Positions 8,597 to 17,584 of a DNA stretch of 64,000 bases are shown piece after piece. Numbering within the stretch: the first letter of the stretch is position 1; each line of letters begins with the position of its first letter. The notes under the pieces were generated by a model, which saw nothing but the letters and a program-made list of their open reading frames with translations, had not been told where the DNA came from and searched no databases. The stretch spans positions 62,001 to 126,000 of the forward strand of contig JAFTPU010000012.1 in assembly GCA_017463105.1 (NCBI GenBank), in the 5' to 3' direction. Both the position numbers and the translations under genes were made by a program. The stretch is from Clostridia bacterium (lineage in GTDB: Bacteria; Bacillota; Clostridia; Christensenellales; Borkfalkiaceae).

Positions 8597-8644
8597 TCAA
8601 ACAAAGGGGGGGGCGGAAAAATTATTCCGCCCCCCTTTGTTTGA
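8597..8644. repeat. Long inverted repeat (G-tract hairpin)
   Basis: A near-perfect inverted repeat of about 20 bp per arm (TTCAAACAAAGGGGGG... with ...CCCCCCTTTGTTTGAA) around a 5-6 nt loop. It has no T-run, so it is not a standard terminator. AATGCAAA units lie directly before it (8567-8596). Confidence 0.7.
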
Positions 8645-8777
8645 AGTGACAACAAGCGATAAAGCACGTCTGACGATTTATTTTTCTTGGGACATAATAA
8701 GTATATCATATCTTATATAAAAAAATGCAGTTATACGTTTATGTGTAGCATTAATATTGGCGAGCTTGTGGGGCGAA
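8645..8777. other. AT-rich intergenic stretch without a gene
   Basis: Between the G-tract hairpin and the rqcH terminator I see no ORF with a ribosome binding site and no confident promoter. With its flanking repeats the gene-free span reaches about 320 bp. Confidence 0.5.
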
Positions 8778-8816
8778 AATAAAAAAAGATAAGGATAGAC
8801 AAGCAAGCCTATCCTT
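8778..8816 (-). terminator. Terminator of rqcH
   Basis: An 8-bp stem AAGGATAG/CTATCCTT is followed on the minus strand by ATCTTTTTTTATTTT. The stretch between rqcH and this hairpin carries a TTTTGCAT repeat (8850-8872). Confidence 0.75.
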
Positions 8817-8884
8817 GGTAGGCGCGCCGTTTTCCAGTCGGTCCACCATTTTGCATTCTGAATTTTGCATTTCCAAGCGGCGGC

Positions 8885-10570
8885 TCACCGCTTGTGCGCG
8901 TTCGGTTTTACAAACAACGTCTTATAATCGGTGTACACCACGAACCCTGCCTTGCTTTTATTCGGCTTTTTTACGAATTTTTTCTTGCAGTAATCGACGG
9001 GGATCTTGTCCGAATCCCGCCCGTCCGAATAATACGCGCAAAGCTCCGCGGCATATAAAAGCGTTTCGTCGCATACCTGCCCCCCTCGTGCGGCGATTAT
9101 TACGTGCGAGGAATGGTACTTTTGCGTATGCAACCATACGTCGTCGGGCGCGGCTAAGCGCACCAATCTGTCGTTTTGGATATTGTTCCGTCCGACGAAA
9201 ATTTTCATGCCGTTATGCTCGTATTCGCGGAAAGGTACGGGCGCTTCCTGTTTGCCCTTTTTCACGCCCGCCCGCGCTTTCGGCGCGCGCAAAAATCCCG
9301 CTTCCGTCAGCTCCGTTTCTATTTCTTTGAGGTCGGTTTCCGTCTCGGCGAGCGCGATCGCGGAGGAAATACTGTCCGCATACGAAATTTCCGCCTCTTC
9401 CGCTTCTTTCATCGGCGTTAAAATTTCTTTCGCGCGTTTCTGTTTGTTGTATTGCTTGAAATACCGCTGCGCGTTCTTCGCGGGCGACAAAAGCGGGTCG
9501 AGCGAAATTTTTATTTTCCCGCCGTTTTCGTCGTACCAATTGTCGAGCTCCACGCACCTAACGCCCTTTTCTATCGCGTATAAATTGGCGGTGAGAAGCT
9601 CGCCCTTGATACGGTTTTCTTCCGCTCTTTCCGCCTCTTTCAGCCGTTCCAAAGCGTCCTGCAGACGCTTCGCCGCCTTCTTTTTCAACGTGCGTACGGC
9701 ACCCTCCAGCTTGCGCTTTTTATCCTCGAAGCCCTTCTTGCTTTCACGGTAAAAATAGAACTCGTCCTCCGCTTTGCAAAGGGAGGGCGCTTTTTCTCCC
9801 CCCTCGATCGCAAAGGCGAAAAAATCCGTCGGCACGCCGTTTTCCTTTTTTATATACGGGTCGTTCGGCTGGTTTTCGAAAAAGTCGGGGACGAACTCCC
9901 AAAGCGGTTTTTCCGCGCGCTTTACGATCTCCCGCGCGGTGGGCAAAGCCAGCCCCGCCACGCTTTCGAACAGCCATTTCGAAAGCACGTCGTTATCCCA
10001 GCCCTCGGGACGCATTTGCGCGAAATTTTCAAACGCTTCGCGCATACCCGCGCCGTCGGTGGGAGATAATTTATCCTGTGGGACGGGGTATTCGTATTTC
10101 GCGCCCGCAAATAAGACGCGGTGCGTCTCGTCCATCAACGCGGTAGTTTTCAATGCGCCCAAAACGATCCCCTTTTCCACAAGAACGATATTCGAATATT
10201 TTCCCATCAGCTCGCAAATAAGAACGCGGTCGCACTCGGAAAAATCGGTGGTGCAATGGAGCGTGATCTCGACGATACGTTCCTCGCCGTGTTGGCGCAC
10301 GGATAAAATTTCCGCGTTTTGGAGATGCTTTCTGAGCAGCATGCAAAAATTGGGCGCGACGGGAGCGGGTTCTTTCTCGGTCGCCGAAAGGCAGACGCGC
10401 GCGCCCGTGGCGTTTGCGCTCAAAATAAGTTTAACCGTCGACTTTCCGGTGTATATAATAAAGGTAAGCTCGTCTTTGTTTACCTGCGAAATGCGGTTGA
10501 TCCGCCCGCCTTTTAAAAGCGAGTCGAGTTCCTTACACGAACGGCGGATATGAAAAGCGTCCTGCGGCAT
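8885..10570 (-). CDS. rqcH: RqcH / NFACT-family ribosome quality control protein
   Basis: Binds obstructed 50S-peptidyl-tRNA complexes and recruits tRNA-Ala to add C-terminal alanine tails that mark stalled peptides for degradation. 561 residues, normal for the family. The NFACT-N domain starts MPQDAFHIRRSCKELD; a long helical coiled-coil part (about residues 270-420) follows; the C-terminal NFACT-R domain holds DVWLHTQKYHSSHVIIAARGG and a basic tail. CGGGAGAA precedes the ATG. It was formerly named fibronectin-binding protein. A 12-nt dispersed repeat element (9071-9088) is embedded in the coding sequence. Confidence 0.93.
   Translation of the reverse strand: MPQDAFHIRRSCKELDSLLKGGRINRISQVNKDELTFIIYTGKSTVKLILSANATGARVCLSATEKEPAPVAPNFCMLLRKHLQNAEILSVRQHGEERIVEITLHCTTDFSECDRVLICELMGKYSNIVLVEKGIVLGALKTTALMDETHRVLFAGAKYEYPVPQDKLSPTDGAGMREAFENFAQMRPEGWDNDVLSKWLFESVAGLALPTAREIVKRAEKPLWEFVPDFFENQPNDPYIKKENGVPTDFFAFAIEGGEKAPSLCKAEDEFYFYRESKKGFEDKKRKLEGAVRTLKKKAAKRLQDALERLKEAERAEENRIKGELLTANLYAIEKGVRCVELDNWYDENGGKIKISLDPLLSPAKNAQRYFKQYNKQKRAKEILTPMKEAEEAEISYADSISSAIALAETETDLKEIETELTEAGFLRAPKARAGVKKGKQEAPVPFREYEHNGMKIFVGRNNIQNDRLVRLAAPDDVWLHTQKYHSSHVIIAARGGQVCDETLLYAAELCAYYSDGRDSDKIPVDYCKKKFVKKPNKSKAGFVVYTDYKTLFVKPNAHKR
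9071..9088. repeat. Dispersed GGGGCAGGTAYGC-type short repeat
   Basis: GCATACCTGCCCCCCTCG, one of about seven copies in the window. This copy is inside rqcH coding sequence. Confidence 0.5.
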
Positions 10571-10656
10571 AGTTTTCTCCCGAAAATTTGGTAAAACCGA
10601 TTGCGGGAGCGCACAAAACGCGCAAAAACCGCAAATACGGCAAAATCTTTTCTTAA

Positions 10657-10685
10657 ATTATAGCGTAAATTTCGCGATTTGTAAA
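10657..10685 (-). promoter_or_regulatory. Promoter of rqcH
   Basis: TTTACA (10680-10685), 17 bp, TATAAT (10657-10662) on the minus strand, about 80 nt before the coding start. Confidence 0.65.
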
Positions 10686-10694
10686 TAAAAACGC

Positions 10695-10723
10695 TTTATT
10701 TTCTTTGACAAATGTGATAAAAT
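10695..10723 (+). promoter_or_regulatory. Probable promoter of tig-clpP
   Basis: TTTATT (10695-10700), 17 bp, TAAAAT (10718-10723), with an extended TGA before the -10 box. The weak -35 box lowers confidence. Confidence 0.45.
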
Positions 10724-10822
10724 GTAGTGAGCGAAAACGAAACGGAAGGAAAAAAACTCCCGCTTCGGGACCGTGAAGAAAGAAAAAATAAAAAAATTCA
10801 GCATAAAAGCAGGAGAAAAACT

Positions 10823-12118
10823 ATGAAGTACACTACCAAAGCCGGCGAAAAAAGCACCGTAAAGATCACCTTCAAATTTGACGGTGAAGAATGGAAAGAC
10901 GCACAGACGAAAGCGTATCTCAAGACCCGCGGCAGATTTGCCGTGAACGGTTTCCGTAAGGGCAAGGCTCCCAAAAACGTGATCGAGCACGCGTACGGTA
11001 AGGGCGTTTTCTATGAGGACGCGCTCAACCTTCTGTTCTCGGAAAACTACGGTAAAGTGATCGAAAAGAACGAAAAGAAATTCACGGTCGTGGGCGAGCC
11101 CGACGTATCCGTGGAAGCGCTTTCCGACGAGGGCGTAACCCTCGTGGCTTCCGTGCCTGTGAAACCCGAGGTAAAAATTTCCGCGTATAAGGGTATCAAA
11201 ATCAAAGAATATGCGTATACTGTTAAGGAAGAAGAAGTGCAGGCGGAGATCGATCGCTTGCTCGACAGAAACGCGCGTAAAGTGCCCGTTACCGACAGAG
11301 CGGCGCAAAACGGCGATATCGTCAACATCGACTTCGTGGGTACGGTCGACGGCGTAAAATTCGACGGCGGCGAAGCGGAAGGCTTCGATCTCACCCTCGG
11401 CAGCGGTCAGTTTATCCCCGGGTTCGAAGATCAGGTCGTGGGTATGAATATCGGCGATAGCAAGGACGTCAACGTCACCTTCCCCGAAAACTATCAGGCG
11501 GAAGCGCTCAAAGGCAAGCCCGCCGTATTTGCCGTGAAGCTGAACTCCATTCAGGGCAAAGAGCTTCCCGAGCTGAACGACGAGTTCATCAAGGACGCTA
11601 CGGGCAGCGAAAGCCTCGAAGCGTATAAAGCGAAAACGGTAGAAAGATTGCAGAAGAACGCGGACAGACGCGCGAACGACGCGACGGAGAACAGTATTCT
11701 CGAAGCGATCGCGGCGAATGCGGAAGTAGAGATCCCGCAGGCGATGATCGAAAGAGAGATCGATTCCCTCGTGCAGAAATTCGAATACCAGCTTATGTAT
11801 CAGGGCTTGAAATTGCAGGATTATCTCGATTTCTTGAAAGTGACGGAAGCGGATTTCAGAAAGAACTATGAAGAACAGGCGAAGAAGAACGTGCTTCATC
11901 AGCTCATCATCTCCCAGATCATCAAGGAAGAGAATATCGAAGCGACCGAGGACGAAGTGAACGAGAAAGTTGCGGAGCAGGCGAAGTCCGTGGAGAAGGA
12001 AGTAGAAGAATACAAGAAGGGTATGGATCCTCGTCAGTTCGACTATATCCGCAGCGACATCGTGATCACGAAGCTGTTCAAGTTCTTGAAAGAGAACAAC
12101 GAAATGTACGCCGAATAA
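10823..12118 (+). CDS. tig: Trigger factor, ribosome-associated chaperone and prolyl isomerase
   Basis: Binds L23 at the ribosome exit tunnel and shields nascent chains. 431 residues, the usual length. The ribosome-docking signature GFRKGKAP is at residues 43-50. The FKBP-type prolyl isomerase domain lies at about 150-245 (GDIVNIDFVGTVDGVKFDGG, GSGQFIPGFEDQVVGM), and the helical arm and substrate domain make up the rest. AGGAGAAAAACT places the start at 10823. clpP and clpX follow, the conserved tig-clpP-clpX order. Confidence 0.97.
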   Translation: MKYTTKAGEKSTVKITFKFDGEEWKDAQTKAYLKTRGRFAVNGFRKGKAPKNVIEHAYGKGVFYEDALNLLFSENYGKVIEKNEKKFTVVGEPDVSVEALSDEGVTLVASVPVKPEVKISAYKGIKIKEYAYTVKEEEVQAEIDRLLDRNARKVPVTDRAAQNGDIVNIDFVGTVDGVKFDGGEAEGFDLTLGSGQFIPGFEDQVVGMNIGDSKDVNVTFPENYQAEALKGKPAVFAVKLNSIQGKELPELNDEFIKDATGSESLEAYKAKTVERLQKNADRRANDATENSILEAIAANAEVEIPQAMIEREIDSLVQKFEYQLMYQGLKLQDYLDFLKVTEADFRKNYEEQAKKNVLHQLIISQIIKEENIEATEDEVNEKVAEQAKSVEKEVEEYKKGMDPRQFDYIRSDIVITKLFKFLKENNEMYAE

Positions 12119-12149
12119 TGCAAAATGCAAAATGCAGAATGCAAAATTA
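12117..12149. repeat. AATGCAAA tandem-type intergenic repeat
   Basis: Four units of the pattern AATGCAAA/AATGCAGA lie between tig and clpP. Similar runs are at 8567-8596 and, inverted, at 8850-8872. Confidence 0.6.
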
Positions 12150-12170
12150 AGGTAAAATAAGGAACGAATA

Positions 12171-12761
12171 ATGGAAAAGAACGTTTTAATCCCCTACGTT
12201 GTCGAGCGCACCTCTTCGGGCGAGCGCACGTACGATCTGTATTCCCGCCTTTTGGACGATAGAATTATCTTTTTGAGCGGCGAGATCAACGACGCCGTGG
12301 CGAACACCGTTGTGGCGCAGCTCATCTATCTCGAGGGCAAGGATCCCACGAAAGATATCAGTTTGTATATCAACTCCCCCGGCGGCAGCGTTTCGGCGGG
12401 TATGGCGATTTACGATACGATGAACTATATCAAGTGCGACGTATCGACGATCTGTATCGGTTTGGCGGCTTCGATGGGCGCGTTCCTGCTTTCGAGCGGC
12501 GCGAAGGGCAAGCGTTTCGCGCTTCCCAATTCCGAGATCATGATTCATCAGCCCCTCGGCGGCGCGCAGGGTCAGGCGAGCGATATCAAAATTCAAGCGG
12601 AGCACATTCTCCGCACGAAGGCGAAGCTCAACCGCATTTTATCCGAAAATACGGGCAAGGATCTTGCCACGATCGAACGCGATACCGACCGCGACAATTA
12701 TATGTCCGCGGACGAAGCGCGCGCATACGGGCTGATCGACAGAGTGTTCGTGAGAAGATAA
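12171..12761 (+). CDS. clpP: ATP-dependent Clp protease proteolytic subunit
   Basis: Serine protease that assembles as a 14-mer and works with ClpX and other Clp ATPases. 196 residues. The catalytic triad is visible: Ser101 in GLAASMGA, His126 in MIHQPLGG, Asp175 in [10 protein letters not shown]. The oligomerisation and oxyanion segment [16 protein letters not shown] is intact. AAGGAACG precedes the ATG. It lies 52 nt after tig, probably in the same transcript, and a terminator follows before clpX. Confidence 0.97.
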   Translation: MEKNVLIPYVVERTSSGERTYDLYSRLLDDRIIFLSGEINDAVANTVVAQLIYLEGKDPTKDISLYINSPGGSVSAGMAIYDTMNYIKCDVSTICIGLAASMGAFLLSSGAKGKRFALPNSEIMIHQPLGGAQGQASDIKIQAEHILRTKAKLNRILSENTGKDLATIERDTDRDNYMSADEARAYGLIDRVFVRR

Positions 12762-12778
12762 GAAAGGTGTAAAAAGCT

Positions 12779-12821
12779 ACGCGCAAAGCCGACTTTTCCA
12801 GCGGTTTTGCGCGTGATTTTT
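12779..12821 (+). terminator. Terminator after clpP
   Basis: A 13-bp stem (ACGCGCAAAGCCG with CGGTTTTGCGCGT, one mismatch) is followed by GATTTTTCG. Confidence 0.8.
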
Positions 12822-12943
12822 CGAAATAGGATTGAAACGGGGAAAGGTTGGGTATAAATAGATATAGACGCACGGGTGAGAGATTGCACAAAATCCCCCG
12901 CCCGCGGCATACCCTTTTATAAATAAGTAACGGAGTAGTATAA

Positions 12944-14185
12944 ATGGCAACAAAAAATCAGCATTGTTCGTTTTGCGGAAAACCCAAGGAAGAAACGCGG
13001 AAACTGATCACGGGCCCCGACGGCGCGTGCATCTGCGACGAGTGCGTGGAGATCTGCAAGTCGATGGTCGACGAATGGGAAAACGAAAAAGAACCGCAAA
13101 AGGAAGTACCTTTGAAAAAACCCGCCGAGATCAAGGCGGAGCTCGATCAGTATATCGTCGGACAGGACAAGGCGAAACGCGTGCTGTCCGTGGCGGTGTA
13201 TAATCATTATAAACGTATCAACGCAACGGCGAAAACCAAACTCAAGGACGACGACGGCGTGGAGATCGAAAAGAGCAACGTGCTCCTTTTGGGACCCACG
13301 GGCAGCGGTAAAACCCTTCTTGCCAGAACGCTCGCGAAGATCCTGAACGTACCCTTTGCGACGTCGGACGCGACCACGCTCACAGAGGCGGGCTACGTCG
13401 GCGAGGACGTCGAAAATATCCTTCTGAAGCTTATTCAGAACGCCGATTACGACATCGAGCGCGCACAGCGCGGCATTATCTATATCGACGAGATCGACAA
13501 GATCGCGCGTAAGGGCGAAAACGTGTCGATCACCCGCGACGTTTCGGGCGAGGGCGTACAGCAAGCGCTTTTGAAGATCATCGAAAGTACGACGGCGAAC
13601 GTTCCCCCGCAGGGCGGCAGAAAACACCCCAATCAGGAATGTCTGCGTATCGACACGACGAATATCCTCTTTATCTGCGGCGGCGCTTTCGTGGGGCTGG
13701 ATAAAATCGTTTCTTCGCGTAAGGACGACACCACGCTGGGCTTCGGCGGTAAGGTGCGCTTGGGCGCGAACGAGGCGGACTATTCCGTGCTCGACGACGT
13801 AAAGCCGCAGGATCTGACGAAGTTCGGTCTGATCCCCGAGTTCGTGGGCAGACTTCCGATCGTCGTCAATCTCGATCCTTTGGGCGAAGAGGCGCTTGTG
13901 AAGATCCTCACCGAGCCGAAGAACGCGATCATCAAGCAGTATCAAAAGCTGGTGGGCTTCGACGGCGTGAAGCTGACCGTTGAGGAGGACGCAGTGCGCG
14001 AGATCGCGCAGACGGCGATCCGTTTAAAGACGGGCGCGCGCGGACTTCGGACGATCATAGAAAACGTCATGACGGAGGTCATGTACAAGATCCCGTCGGA
14101 AAACGACGTCGAGGAAGTCGTGATCACGAAAGCGTGCTTAACGGACGGCGAAATGCCCAAACTCGTGTATAAGCAATCAGCGTAA
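12944..14185 (+). CDS. clpX: ATP-dependent Clp protease ATP-binding subunit ClpX
   Basis: AAA+ unfoldase that feeds substrates to ClpP. 413 residues. The N-terminal zinc-binding domain has Cys8, Cys11, Cys31 and Cys34. Walker A GPTGSGKT lies at residues 117-124, Walker B in [12 protein letters not shown], and the sensor and pore-loop region includes GYVGEDVE. The C-terminal segment carries the conserved [17 protein letters not shown] precedes the ATG. Its own promoter should lie in the 120 bp after the clpP terminator, but I see no convincing boxes there. Confidence 0.97.
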   Translation: MATKNQHCSFCGKPKEETRKLITGPDGACICDECVEICKSMVDEWENEKEPQKEVPLKKPAEIKAELDQYIVGQDKAKRVLSVAVYNHYKRINATAKTKLKDDDGVEIEKSNVLLLGPTGSGKTLLARTLAKILNVPFATSDATTLTEAGYVGEDVENILLKLIQNADYDIERAQRGIIYIDEIDKIARKGENVSITRDVSGEGVQQALLKIIESTTANVPPQGGRKHPNQECLRIDTTNILFICGGAFVGLDKIVSSRKDDTTLGFGGKVRLGANEADYSVLDDVKPQDLTKFGLIPEFVGRLPIVVNLDPLGEEALVKILTEPKNAIIKQYQKLVGFDGVKLTVEEDAVREIAQTAIRLKTGARGLRTIIENVMTEVMYKIPSENDVEEVVITKACLTDGEMPKLVYKQSA

Positions 14186-14187
14186 AT

Positions 14188-14228
14188 AAATAAAGGAAGC
14201 GGACAAAAATTCCGCTTCCTTTATTTTA
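14188..14228 (+). terminator. Terminator of clpX
   Basis: A 13-bp stem TAAAGGAAGCGGA/TCCGCTTCCTTTA is followed by TTTTAT. Confidence 0.9.
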
Positions 14229-14298
14229 TGTTGCAACAGCATTCTTGCTGATTATTATGGAATAACGCTCGATGAGCTGGTCGGGCGCACAAAGAAAT

Positions 14299-14333
14299 GA
14301 AAAAAGACAGACGGAAATCGCCTGTCTTTTTTT
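14299..14333. terminator. Second, bidirectional terminator-like hairpin
   Basis: AAAAAAGACAG and CTGTCTTTTTTT flank an 11-nt loop. It can terminate the convergent DUF3267 transcript (minus) and back up the clpX terminator. Confidence 0.8.
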
Positions 14334-14350
14334 CACTTAATTTTATAATT

Positions 14351-14379
14351 CAACGCGTACCTGTCCCCCACGTTTTCAG
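14351..14379. repeat. Dispersed GGGGCAGGTAYGCGTTGAA-type short repeat
   Basis: TCAACGCGTACCTGTCCCCC, one of about seven related copies. It overlaps the stop of the DUF3267 gene. Confidence 0.55.
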
Positions 14380-14996
14380 TTTTTCTGCGGGAGATAGAGC
14401 CATTGCTCGGGTCCCGTATCGCGCATGAGAAGAGCTTTGTTTTTGTATCTGAACAACAAAAGATACGTCATGTACAGATCGCCGCTGCAACCGCCGAGGT
14501 GCAGTCCCAAAAGCAGTCCGAACAGCAGGTACAGCCACGGGTCGACAAAGGCGAAAACGATCGTCAGCGGCAAAAACACGAGCGTGAAAAGGGTAAACGG
14601 CGCGATCAGCGCGGCGATCGCCGTTTTACGGGAAACGTATGCGTCGGGCACGCCGCAGAACGCACAGCTCCAGCTCATGCCGAAGGTAAGCTTTCGTTTC
14701 GTCATTGCCTTGTACACGACGCCGTGCGTCAGTTCGTGCAAAATAAGATAGGCAATCAAAGAACCGACGAACGCAAGCAGATATATTCCCATACGGAGCA
14801 TATATTGCCCGAAACCGAGGGCGAGAAGCGCTTTCGCCGCCGCGTCAAGACGCGCGGTGGGGCGCACGATCGCAAGGACGATCGCGAACGGGATAAGCGC
14901 GACGAGGTTGAAGATCAGCCCCGTCTTTTTATTTCTTGCGTCGATATGGAAAACTTCCTCGTAATTTTCGGGAAGCTCGGAAAAAACGTTTTGCAT
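14376..14996 (-). CDS. DUF3267 membrane protein with HELTHG zinc-protease motif
   Basis: A 206-residue integral membrane protein with about five hydrophobic segments and a HELTHG motif (about residue 88) typical of DUF3267, a family related to M50 intramembrane metalloproteases. Substrate unknown. AAAGGAAC precedes the ATG. It begins 12 nt after the end of the RNase G gene, so the two are co-transcribed, and it is the last gene of a four-gene minus-strand block that starts with the SpoIVF pair. A short dispersed repeat overlaps its stop codon. Confidence 0.85.
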   Translation of the reverse strand: MQNVFSELPENYEEVFHIDARNKKTGLIFNLVALIPFAIVLAIVRPTARLDAAAKALLALGFGQYMLRMGIYLLAFVGSLIAYLILHELTHGVVYKAMTKRKLTFGMSWSCAFCGVPDAYVSRKTAIAALIAPFTLFTLVFLPLTIVFAFVDPWLYLLFGLLLGLHLGGCSGDLYMTYLLLFRYKNKALLMRDTGPEQWLYLPQKN

Positions 14997-15008
14997 TTCG
15001 CGTTCCTT

Positions 15009-16517
15009 TTAATACAGTATCTGTGCTTTGTCGGGAAGCTTGAGCACAGTCGAATTTTCGCCGCGGACGGTGAAATACTCTTCCTTGTAGGTCTTGTGCG
15101 GGATAAAATATATCCGCTTGTTTTTCCAACGGTTTCTCGCCTCGATAGAGAACAAGCCTTCGTTTAATATCTTTTTCATGATCCATTCGTTCAGCTCGAT
15201 GATCGCGGAGGTGTAACCGTCCGCGAAACAGTTGAGAATGGCGGAGCGCAACCGCGTGATCACGAAAATGTCATCGTGTACGTACCCCTTACCCGAGCAA
15301 TGCGGGCAAGGCTTTTCCAAAAAAGAAATTACCTCGCGCCCGACGCGCTTTCTCGTGAATTGCGTTATGCACAGCTCGCTCATCGGCAAGACGTTGCATT
15401 TTGCTTTGTCTTGCGCCAGCCGCGCCTTCAACGCTTCCGTTACGGCTTCCTTGTGCGCCTCGTCTACCATGTCGATAAAATCCACCGCCACGATCCCGCC
15501 GATGTTACGGAAACGGACTTGCCGTGCGATCTCTTTCGCCGCCGCGAGATTTACCGCAAACACCGTTTCTTCCAAACTGTTCTCGCCGATATAGCTGCCC
15601 GTGTTCACGTCGATGACCGTCATCGCTTCCGTGTGTTCGATCACGAGATATCCGCCGTTTTCCAAGGGCACGGTAGGGCTTACCGCGTCGTATACGAGGG
15701 AATCGATCCCGTATTCGTTGAACATCGCCCGCTCGCCCGTGTGCTTGATCAGCTTACGTTCGGAAATATCCGAGCGGAGCTTTACGAGCGCCAAAAGTCT
15801 TTGGTACAGCTCCTCGTCGCCCACGTGGATCGCCACGACCTCGTCGCCGAACGAATCGCGCAACGTGCGCAAGGGCAGCTCCTCGTCCTCGTACAAAAGC
15901 GTGCCCACGGGCGCGCCCTTTGCCGCTCCCAGCGTTTTTTCGTATAATTTTTTTAAGTATTCCGCTTCCGCTTTCAGTTGCTTCTGCGTGACGAGCGGGG
16001 CTTTGGTGCGGATGATGAACCCGTCGTTCGTCTTTCCCATGCGCATTTTATCCGCGATCTTCAACAGCTTTTCCCGTTGCTTCTCGTCCGTGATCTTGCG
16101 GGATATCCCCAAAAAATCCGTGCCCGGGAGATAGATCAGGCATTTGCCGACGAACGAAAGGTGCGTCGTCACCTTCGCGCCTTTGTTTCCGCGCGGGGGT
16201 TTCGTTACCTGCACGAGGAGCTCGTCGCCCACCTTCAGCTCGAGCGGCTTGCTGTCCGTGCGCACGGGCGTGCCGTCGTATTTCGTGTAATCGGTGTACG
16301 TTTCCTCCATCGACAAATAGCAATTTCGTTGCAATCCGCAGGAAATAAACGCCGCGTTCATGCCCGAAAGCACGTTGGTTACTCTGCCCTTATATACGTT
16401 CCCGACGATCTCGCCTCGATCTTCCTTTTCCACGGAAAATTCCGTGAGCTTCCCGTCCTCCATAAGGGCGGCGAATTGTTGACCGCAATAGCGGTCGAAA
16501 AACCATTCCTTTTTCAT
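15009..16517 (-). CDS. rng: Ribonuclease G/E family endoribonuclease
   Basis: Single-strand-specific endoribonuclease for rRNA and mRNA processing. 502 residues. The N-terminal S1-like domain (about residues 38-110, GNVYKGRVTNVLSGMNAAFI) is followed by the DNase I-like catalytic domain with the magnesium ligands in VIDVNTGSY and VAVDFIDM, and the zinc-link CPHCSGKG that joins dimers. It has no long C-terminal scaffold, so RNase G type. No strong ribosome binding site precedes the ATG at 16517; only ACGGTT is near. Confidence 0.94.
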   Translation of the reverse strand: MKKEWFFDRYCGQQFAALMEDGKLTEFSVEKEDRGEIVGNVYKGRVTNVLSGMNAAFISCGLQRNCYLSMEETYTDYTKYDGTPVRTDSKPLELKVGDELLVQVTKPPRGNKGAKVTTHLSFVGKCLIYLPGTDFLGISRKITDEKQREKLLKIADKMRMGKTNDGFIIRTKAPLVTQKQLKAEAEYLKKLYEKTLGAAKGAPVGTLLYEDEELPLRTLRDSFGDEVVAIHVGDEELYQRLLALVKLRSDISERKLIKHTGERAMFNEYGIDSLVYDAVSPTVPLENGGYLVIEHTEAMTVIDVNTGSYIGENSLEETVFAVNLAAAKEIARQVRFRNIGGIVAVDFIDMVDEAHKEAVTEALKARLAQDKAKCNVLPMSELCITQFTRKRVGREVISFLEKPCPHCSGKGYVHDDIFVITRLRSAILNCFADGYTSAIIELNEWIMKKILNEGLFSIEARNRWKNKRIYFIPHKTYKEEYFTVRGENSTVLKLPDKAQILY

Positions 16518-16606
16518 TTTAACCGTTGTTTATCCGTTTATTCTTCGAACCCGTACTTATTAAGTATAGCACAACACCGTCGGATTTGCAAGGCTTTTTA
16601 CGTTTT

Positions 16607-17572
16607 TCAGGCGATTTTTTCCACGGTATCCGCCCGTTTTGCGCTCTTTTTTAGGGAAAGCAACGTTTCGTACGGCGTTTTTGCCCGCGCGAAATATTCG
16701 CCCAGCTCGCTTTGCGGCAGATCGAAAAGGTGGTTCTCTTTTTCGTCGTATACCTCCAAAACGAGGTATGTTCCCCGTGAAACAAACCGCAACGCGTCCT
16801 TGATCGGACAGCTTGCAAGCACCGCCACCCGCCGAAGCTCGACCCCTTTTTTCAGTTCGTTTTTACACGAATAATCCAGCTTGTTATACACGGCGGTCTT
16901 ATCGCGGTTCCCAAACGCCCCCACGCACAAAAACGCGCTGAAAGCGAAAAGCGTAAGGTTGAATTCGCCGTTTATCCACGCGCAGGCGGAGGCGAAAAGG
17001 AATATCGCGGCGAAAAAGAAGGTCAGACCGCGACAGATCTTTTCCGCTTTGCGCTTCGCCTTTTCCACTTCGGCGGAATTTTTCAAAAACGCACGGGCAA
17101 GAACGCACCGCAGGATCCTGCCTCCGTCGAGGGGATAGGCGGGCAGAAGATTGACGAGCGCGATCGCCAGCGAGGAAAAGCACGCCGCGTCCGTGAAAGC
17201 GTAGGTCGTGGGGAAAAACCACCACAGCGCGGCGAAAAACGCCGCCGTTAAAAGATTGCAAAGCGGACCCCATATCGCGACGGTGATCTCGTCCTTGAGC
17301 GTGATCCCGCTCAGATCCCCGTCGATCACCGCGCCGTAGGGCATCAACACGAGCTTGTTCAGTTTATATCCCAGCCTCGCGGCGGCAAAGGCGTGCGCGC
17401 ATTCGTGCTGGATCGCCACGATACAGCTTAAAAGAAAGGAGGGCAATTCGCCCGTGAAACAAAACCAGACGCCGACGGCGAGGAACGCAGGGTGCAGTCT
17501 GATATGCGCCCTTGCGGCGCGGATAAGAGGAAAGCGGCAGGGTCTCTGCCGCTTTTCGTTGTTCGTTCTCAC
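16607..17572 (-). CDS. SpoIVFB-like M50 site-2 protease
   Basis: Intramembrane zinc metalloprotease of 321 residues. HECAH (HExxH, about residue 56) and NLLPAYPLDGGR supply the zinc ligands and catalytic glutamate of the SpoIVFB group, which cleaves pro-sigma-K in the mother cell. About six transmembrane segments precede a cytosolic C-terminal domain (about 220-321) in the position of the SpoIVFB CBS domain. It starts 12 nt after its neighbour, a SpoIVFA-like protein, so the regulator-protease pair is kept. Confidence 0.88.
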   Translation of the reverse strand: MRTNNEKRQRPCRFPLIRAARAHIRLHPAFLAVGVWFCFTGELPSFLLSCIVAIQHECAHAFAAARLGYKLNKLVLMPYGAVIDGDLSGITLKDEITVAIWGPLCNLLTAAFFAALWWFFPTTYAFTDAACFSSLAIALVNLLPAYPLDGGRILRCVLARAFLKNSAEVEKAKRKAEKICRGLTFFFAAIFLFASACAWINGEFNLTLFAFSAFLCVGAFGNRDKTAVYNKLDYSCKNELKKGVELRRVAVLASCPIKDALRFVSRGTYLVLEVYDEKENHLFDLPQSELGEYFARAKTPYETLLSLKKSAKRADTVEKIA

Positions 17573-17584
17573 GCTCAGCCTCCG

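Noticed and set aside
8597..8644. Terminator of the helical-protein gene at 8122-8562
   Set aside because: The inverted repeat is long but has no T-run on either side, so I list it as a repeat, not a terminator.
12822..12943. clpX promoter around TTGAAA/TATAAA
   Set aside because: The spacing is 15 bp and the boxes are weak, so I could not support a call.
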